A DNA stretch of 64,000 nt from Rhodobacterales bacterium (GTDB lineage Bacteria > Pseudomonadota > Alphaproteobacteria > Rhodobacterales > Rhodobacteraceae): assembly GCA_026400355.1 (NCBI GenBank), contig JAPLPE010000034.1, positions 62,001 to 126,000 of the forward strand. The letters are read 5' to 3'. The notes below the pieces were generated by a model, which was not told the origin of the DNA, made no database searches, and worked only from the letters and a program-made list of their open reading frames with translations. Shown here one piece after another: positions 61,173 through 64,000 of the stretch. Every line of letters begins with the position of its first letter. Within the stretch, counting starts at the first letter, position 1. The translations under genes were made by a program, and so were the position numbers.

Positions 61173-63033
61173 TCAAGACTTTGACGTGATCGTCATCGGT
61201 GGCGGCCATGCAGGTTGCGAGGCTGCGCATGTCGCTGCGAGGATGGGTGCACAAACCTGCCTTGTGACGCTTTCTGCAGAATCGGTTGGCGTTATGTCCT
61301 GCAACCCGGCCATCGGCGGGTTGGGCAAGGGCCACCTTGTCCGCGAGATTGATGCGATGGATGGCCTGATGGGCAGGGTGGCAGACCGGGCCGGGATCCA
61401 GTTTCGCCTATTGAATCGCAGAAAAGGCCCAGCGGTTCAGGGGCCGCGCGCTCAGGCAGACCGGGCGCTGTATCGCGCGGCAATGCGAACCGAAATTGCG
61501 GCGAGGGAAGGGTTGATCCTTTTTGCCGGTGAAGCGGTTGATCTGATCGTGGACTCTGGCCAAGTCGTCGGCGTAATCCTCGAAGATGGAAACCGCCTTT
61601 CCAGCCGTGCTGTGGTCCTTACCACAGGCACATTCCTGCGTGGTGTCATTCATATCGGTGACAAGTCGCGACCGGCGGGCCGGATGGGCGAAAAGCCGTC
61701 CGTCCGCTTGGCGGAACGAATCGATTCCTTTGGTCTCCCGCTCGGTCGGCTCAAGACCGGTACGCCCCCCCGCCTGGATGGACGCACAATCGATTGGTCT
61801 GGACTTGAGACCCAACCAGGCGACGATGAACCGACGCTCTTTTCGTTCATGTCAAAGTCGCCTATGGCTCGGCAAATCTCTTGTGGCATAACGCATACGA
61901 ATGAATGTACCCATGCGATCATCCGCGACAACCTTGGGCGAAGCGCGATGTATGGAGGACACATCGAGGGGATTGGACCGCGATACTGTCCGTCAATTGA
62001 AGACAAGGTTGTCCGGTTCGCCGACAAGACTTCACATCAGGTCTTTCTCGAGCCTGAAGGGCTGGATGATCCGACGATTTATCCTAACGGAATATCGACC
62101 TCTCTCCCCGTGGACGTCCAGAACGCCTATGTGCATTCAATTGCGGGTCTTGAGAACGTCGTGATCACCCAGCCCGGTTACGCGATCGAGTATGACTATA
62201 TCGACCCAAGGGCACTGGACAATTCCCTGGCGGTCCGCGGCGTCCCGGGGCTCTATCTCGCAGGTCAGATCAATGGGACTACGGGCTATGAGGAGGCTGC
62301 GGCTCAGGGCTTGGTCGCCGGCCTGAACGCAGCCCGCTTTTCGCGTGATGAGGAACCGGTGCATTTCGGCCGGACATCGTCGTATATCGGCGTAATGATT
62401 GATGATCTCGTATCCCGTGGTGTGACAGAGCCCTATCGCATGTTTACTTCCCGGGCAGAGTTTCGGCTGACACTGCGTGCCGACAACGCTGATCAGCGAC
62501 TCACCGTACTTGGCCGCAGCTCAGGCTGCGTCGGCGATGATCGCTGGGCGGCCTACAGCGCCAAGGCAGAGACGCTCGAACAGACGCGCCGCACCCTCGA
62601 AGGAAGAACATTCACCGCGCGCTCTGTCTCCGATATTGGTATCCGGTTGAATCCCGACAAGCAAAGCCGCAGCGGGATGGATGTGCTCTCACTGGTGGAC
62701 GCAGAATTTGACCATCTTGTGTCCCTCGATCCATCTTTGTCATCTGTCCCGGCCGAAATCCAGAAGCAGTTGAAGCGGGACGCTCTGTATATGCACTATG
62801 TTGATCGCCAGTCGCGGGATATCGCTGCCATGCAGCGCGATGACCTGCTAGTCATCCCGGCAGACCTGTCTTTCTCCGATCTCCCCAGCCTCTCGACCGA
62901 GCTGCGGCTCAAGCTAGAACGAGTTCGCCCCGGGACTATCGCACAGGCAAGTCGGATTGACGGAATGACGCCCGCAGCCCTTATGCTTATCGCTGCTCGT
63001 CTAAAGCGCGGCCCGGCCTCGGTGTCGGCATGA
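61165..63033 (+). CDS. mnmG: tRNA uridine-5-carboxymethylaminomethyl modification enzyme MnmG (GidA)
   Basis: 622 residues from a GTG start at 61165, with GAGGAG 9 nt upstream. The start codon lies within a parS palindrome, leaving 8 nt of it between ribosome-binding site and start. FAD-binding [42 protein letters not shown], and TGTPPRLDG are all hallmarks. Works with MnmE. Ends overlapping the rsmG start (ATGATG/TGA). Confidence 0.96.
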   Translation: MKHQDFDVIVIGGGHAGCEAAHVAARMGAQTCLVTLSAESVGVMSCNPAIGGLGKGHLVREIDAMDGLMGRVADRAGIQFRLLNRRKGPAVQGPRAQADRALYRAAMRTEIAAREGLILFAGEAVDLIVDSGQVVGVILEDGNRLSSRAVVLTTGTFLRGVIHIGDKSRPAGRMGEKPSVRLAERIDSFGLPLGRLKTGTPPRLDGRTIDWSGLETQPGDDEPTLFSFMSKSPMARQISCGITHTNECTHAIIRDNLGRSAMYGGHIEGIGPRYCPSIEDKVVRFADKTSHQVFLEPEGLDDPTIYPNGISTSLPVDVQNAYVHSIAGLENVVITQPGYAIEYDYIDPRALDNSLAVRGVPGLYLAGQINGTTGYEEAAAQGLVAGLNAARFSRDEEPVHFGRTSSYIGVMIDDLVSRGVTEPYRMFTSRAEFRLTLRADNADQRLTVLGRSSGCVGDDRWAAYSAKAETLEQTRRTLEGRTFTARSVSDIGIRLNPDKQSRSGMDVLSLVDAEFDHLVSLDPSLSSVPAEIQKQLKRDALYMHYVDRQSRDIAAMQRDDLLVIPADLSFSDLPSLSTELRLKLERVRPGTIAQASRIDGMTPAALMLIAARLKRGPASVSA

Positions 63034-63656
63034 TGGCGGACGACGTGCAGCTTCTGAAGGGAACTTCTGTTTCACGTGAAACAGACGCAAGACTGCACGC
63101 CCTTGCAGACCTCGTGATCAAGTGGACGTCCCGCATCAATTTGATCTCGAGTTCTTCAGTTTCAGACATCTGGGTCCGGCATGTCATTGATTCAGCCCAG
63201 CTTTACGCCATGGCCCCGGCCAAATGGAAAAGCTGGGCAGATGTAGGAAGCGGCGGCGGCTTTCCTGGCATGGTGATTGCAGTCATCGCCGCCGAACTCA
63301 ATCCTGACGGCCGCATTATCCTGATTGAGAGCGACCAGAGAAAATCTGTCTTCCTCCGGACTGCCATTCGCGAACTGGGTATCGAAACAACGGTTGTCGC
63401 GGGGCGCATCGAATCCATGGCACCGCTTGGCGCAGATGTCCTGTCCGCTCGTGCCCTTGGCGTCTTGGCAGACCTTCTCCCTATCGCGCACCGGCATCTC
63501 GCCCCAAACGGTCAGGCGATATTCCCCAAAGGCCGCAAGGCTGACGAAGAAGTCAAATTCGCTCGTACATCCTGGCAATTCGATATCGCGTCCCAACCAA
63601 GCAGCACGGACCCAGAGGCTCTAGTCCTGATGATCAAGAATATCTGTCATGTCTGA
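63030..63656 (+). CDS. rsmG: 16S rRNA (guanine527-N7)-methyltransferase
   Basis: 208 residues from ATG 63030; a second ATG follows at 63033. SAM-binding [44 protein letters not shown], and [23 protein letters not shown] match RsmG (GidB). It carries a perfect parS site inside the coding sequence (63068-63083), which encodes VSRET. Overlaps the parA start by 8 nt. Confidence 0.95.
   Translation: MMADDVQLLKGTSVSRETDARLHALADLVIKWTSRINLISSSSVSDIWVRHVIDSAQLYAMAPAKWKSWADVGSGGGFPGMVIAVIAAELNPDGRIILIESDQRKSVFLRTAIRELGIETTVVAGRIESMAPLGADVLSARALGVLADLLPIAHRHLAPNGQAIFPKGRKADEEVKFARTSWQFDIASQPSSTDPEALVLMIKNICHV
63068..63083. promoter_or_regulatory. parS: parS centromere site inside rsmG
   Basis: TGTTTCACGTGAAACA, identical to the 16-bp parS consensus, and the flanking bases extend the palindrome to 18 bp (63067-63084). 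About 1.9 kb from the site at 61157 and 0.57 kb before parA, the usual location in alphaproteobacteria. Confidence 0.95.
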
Positions 63657-64000
63657 CATCCTGCATCTGCGCCGCGCAAAGATCATCGCAATCGCCAACC
63701 AGAAGGGCGGTGTCGGCAAGACGACGACGGCCATAAATCTGGGTGCCGCCCTGGCCTGCGCGGCGCGCCGTGTGCTCCTTGTCGATCTTGATCCCCAGGG
63801 CAATGCGTCGACAGGTCTTGGCGTTACGGCGACCCAACGCGAAGTAACCGCCTATGACCTTATCCTTGGCGATGCGACCCCAACAGAGGCGATCCAGATC
63901 ACCGCAGTTTCAAACCTGTCGATCATTGCAGCTACAACTGACCTGAGTTCGGCCGATATCGAACTGATCGACAATGAGCGCCGCAGCTTCCTTCTTCACG
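63649..64000 (+). CDS. parA: Chromosome partitioning ATPase ParA, partial (runs off the right edge)
   Basis: The first 117 residues are visible. Deviant Walker [22 protein letters not shown] near residue 12 and [15 protein letters not shown] define the ParA/Soj family. Binds DNA non-specifically and moves ParB-parS complexes. It starts inside rsmG (ATG 63649); parB is expected downstream, outside the window. Confidence 0.96.
   Translation, partial: MSDILHLRRAKIIAIANQKGGVGKTTTAINLGAALACAARRVLLVDLDPQGNASTGLGVTATQREVTAYDLILGDATPTEAIQITAVSNLSIIAATTDLSSADIELIDNERRSFLLH

Noticed and set aside
1-64000. CRISPR arrays, IS elements, rRNA operons
   Set aside because: No regularly spaced short repeats, transposase genes or rRNA sequences were seen anywhere in the window.

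Overview
The window is from the main chromosome of an alphaproteobacterium, most likely of the order Rhodobacterales. Three things support this: the redox-control locus RegB/SenC/RegA, the order maf-aroE-coaE / origin / hemJ-rho-mnmE-mnmG-rsmG-parA typical of alphaproteobacterial replication origins, and canonical 16-bp parS sites and CtrA-type boxes. Base composition is GC-rich throughout, except for the stretch in front of algD and the putative origin. No rRNA, insertion sequence or CRISPR array was seen.

Layout. 1-5.2 kb is accessory DNA: a partial secreted alkylsulfatase (left edge), a decayed phage/plasmid fragment (winged-helix protein, 33-aa ORF, truncated primase-polymerase), a tRNA-Thr(CGT) gene with a partial tandem copy, and a three-gene operon of unknown function containing a TIGR04255 protein. 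5.2-12.1 kb holds haem genes (hemY, mitofilin-like, hemD), divergent from tsaD-gpsA-YciI-EVE. 12.3-17.6 kb holds ahcY and small genes, plus a visibly decaying locus where a cation-efflux transporter and a LysR regulator have lost their facing 5' ends and the transporter also carries a nonsense codon. 17.6-23 kb holds a DMT exporter, regA, senC, regB and a kinase-less multi-PAS membrane protein behind a triple TTAA/CtrA motif. 23-31.5 kb is one tightly overlapping run: tsaE-amgK-murU-addB-addA.

31.5-48.3 kb is the most striking part. trxA and hslV lie on one side and hslU on the other, with about 14 kb of exopolysaccharide genes between the two protease subunits. These genes are recognisable as an alginate-type synthase cluster: algD, alg8, alg44, algA, an AlgG-like beta-helix protein, an unknown secreted protein, an AlgX-like protein, a double-length AlgK-like Sel1 protein, an AlgL-like protein and a divergent polysaccharide lyase lipoprotein. 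The cytoplasmic and inner-membrane synthesis enzymes keep their catalytic residues. The periplasmic AlgG-, AlgX- and AlgL-like proteins all lack their signature catalytic residues, and there is no algE porin and no algI/J/F acetylation gene. The likely product is a polymannuronate-like polymer that this machinery neither epimerises nor acetylates, with the modified enzymes acting as structural parts or on a different substrate.

48.3-57.6 kb returns to core genes: Smr protein, mltA, Tim44-like, fxsA, secB, dnaQ, then coaE-aroE-maf, interrupted by a PanB-like / desaturase / dehydrogenase group. 57.6-58.0 kb is the probable chromosomal origin (oriC). It is followed by hemJ, rho, mnmE, mnmG, rsmG and the start of parA (right edge), with parS sites over the mnmG start codon and inside rsmG.
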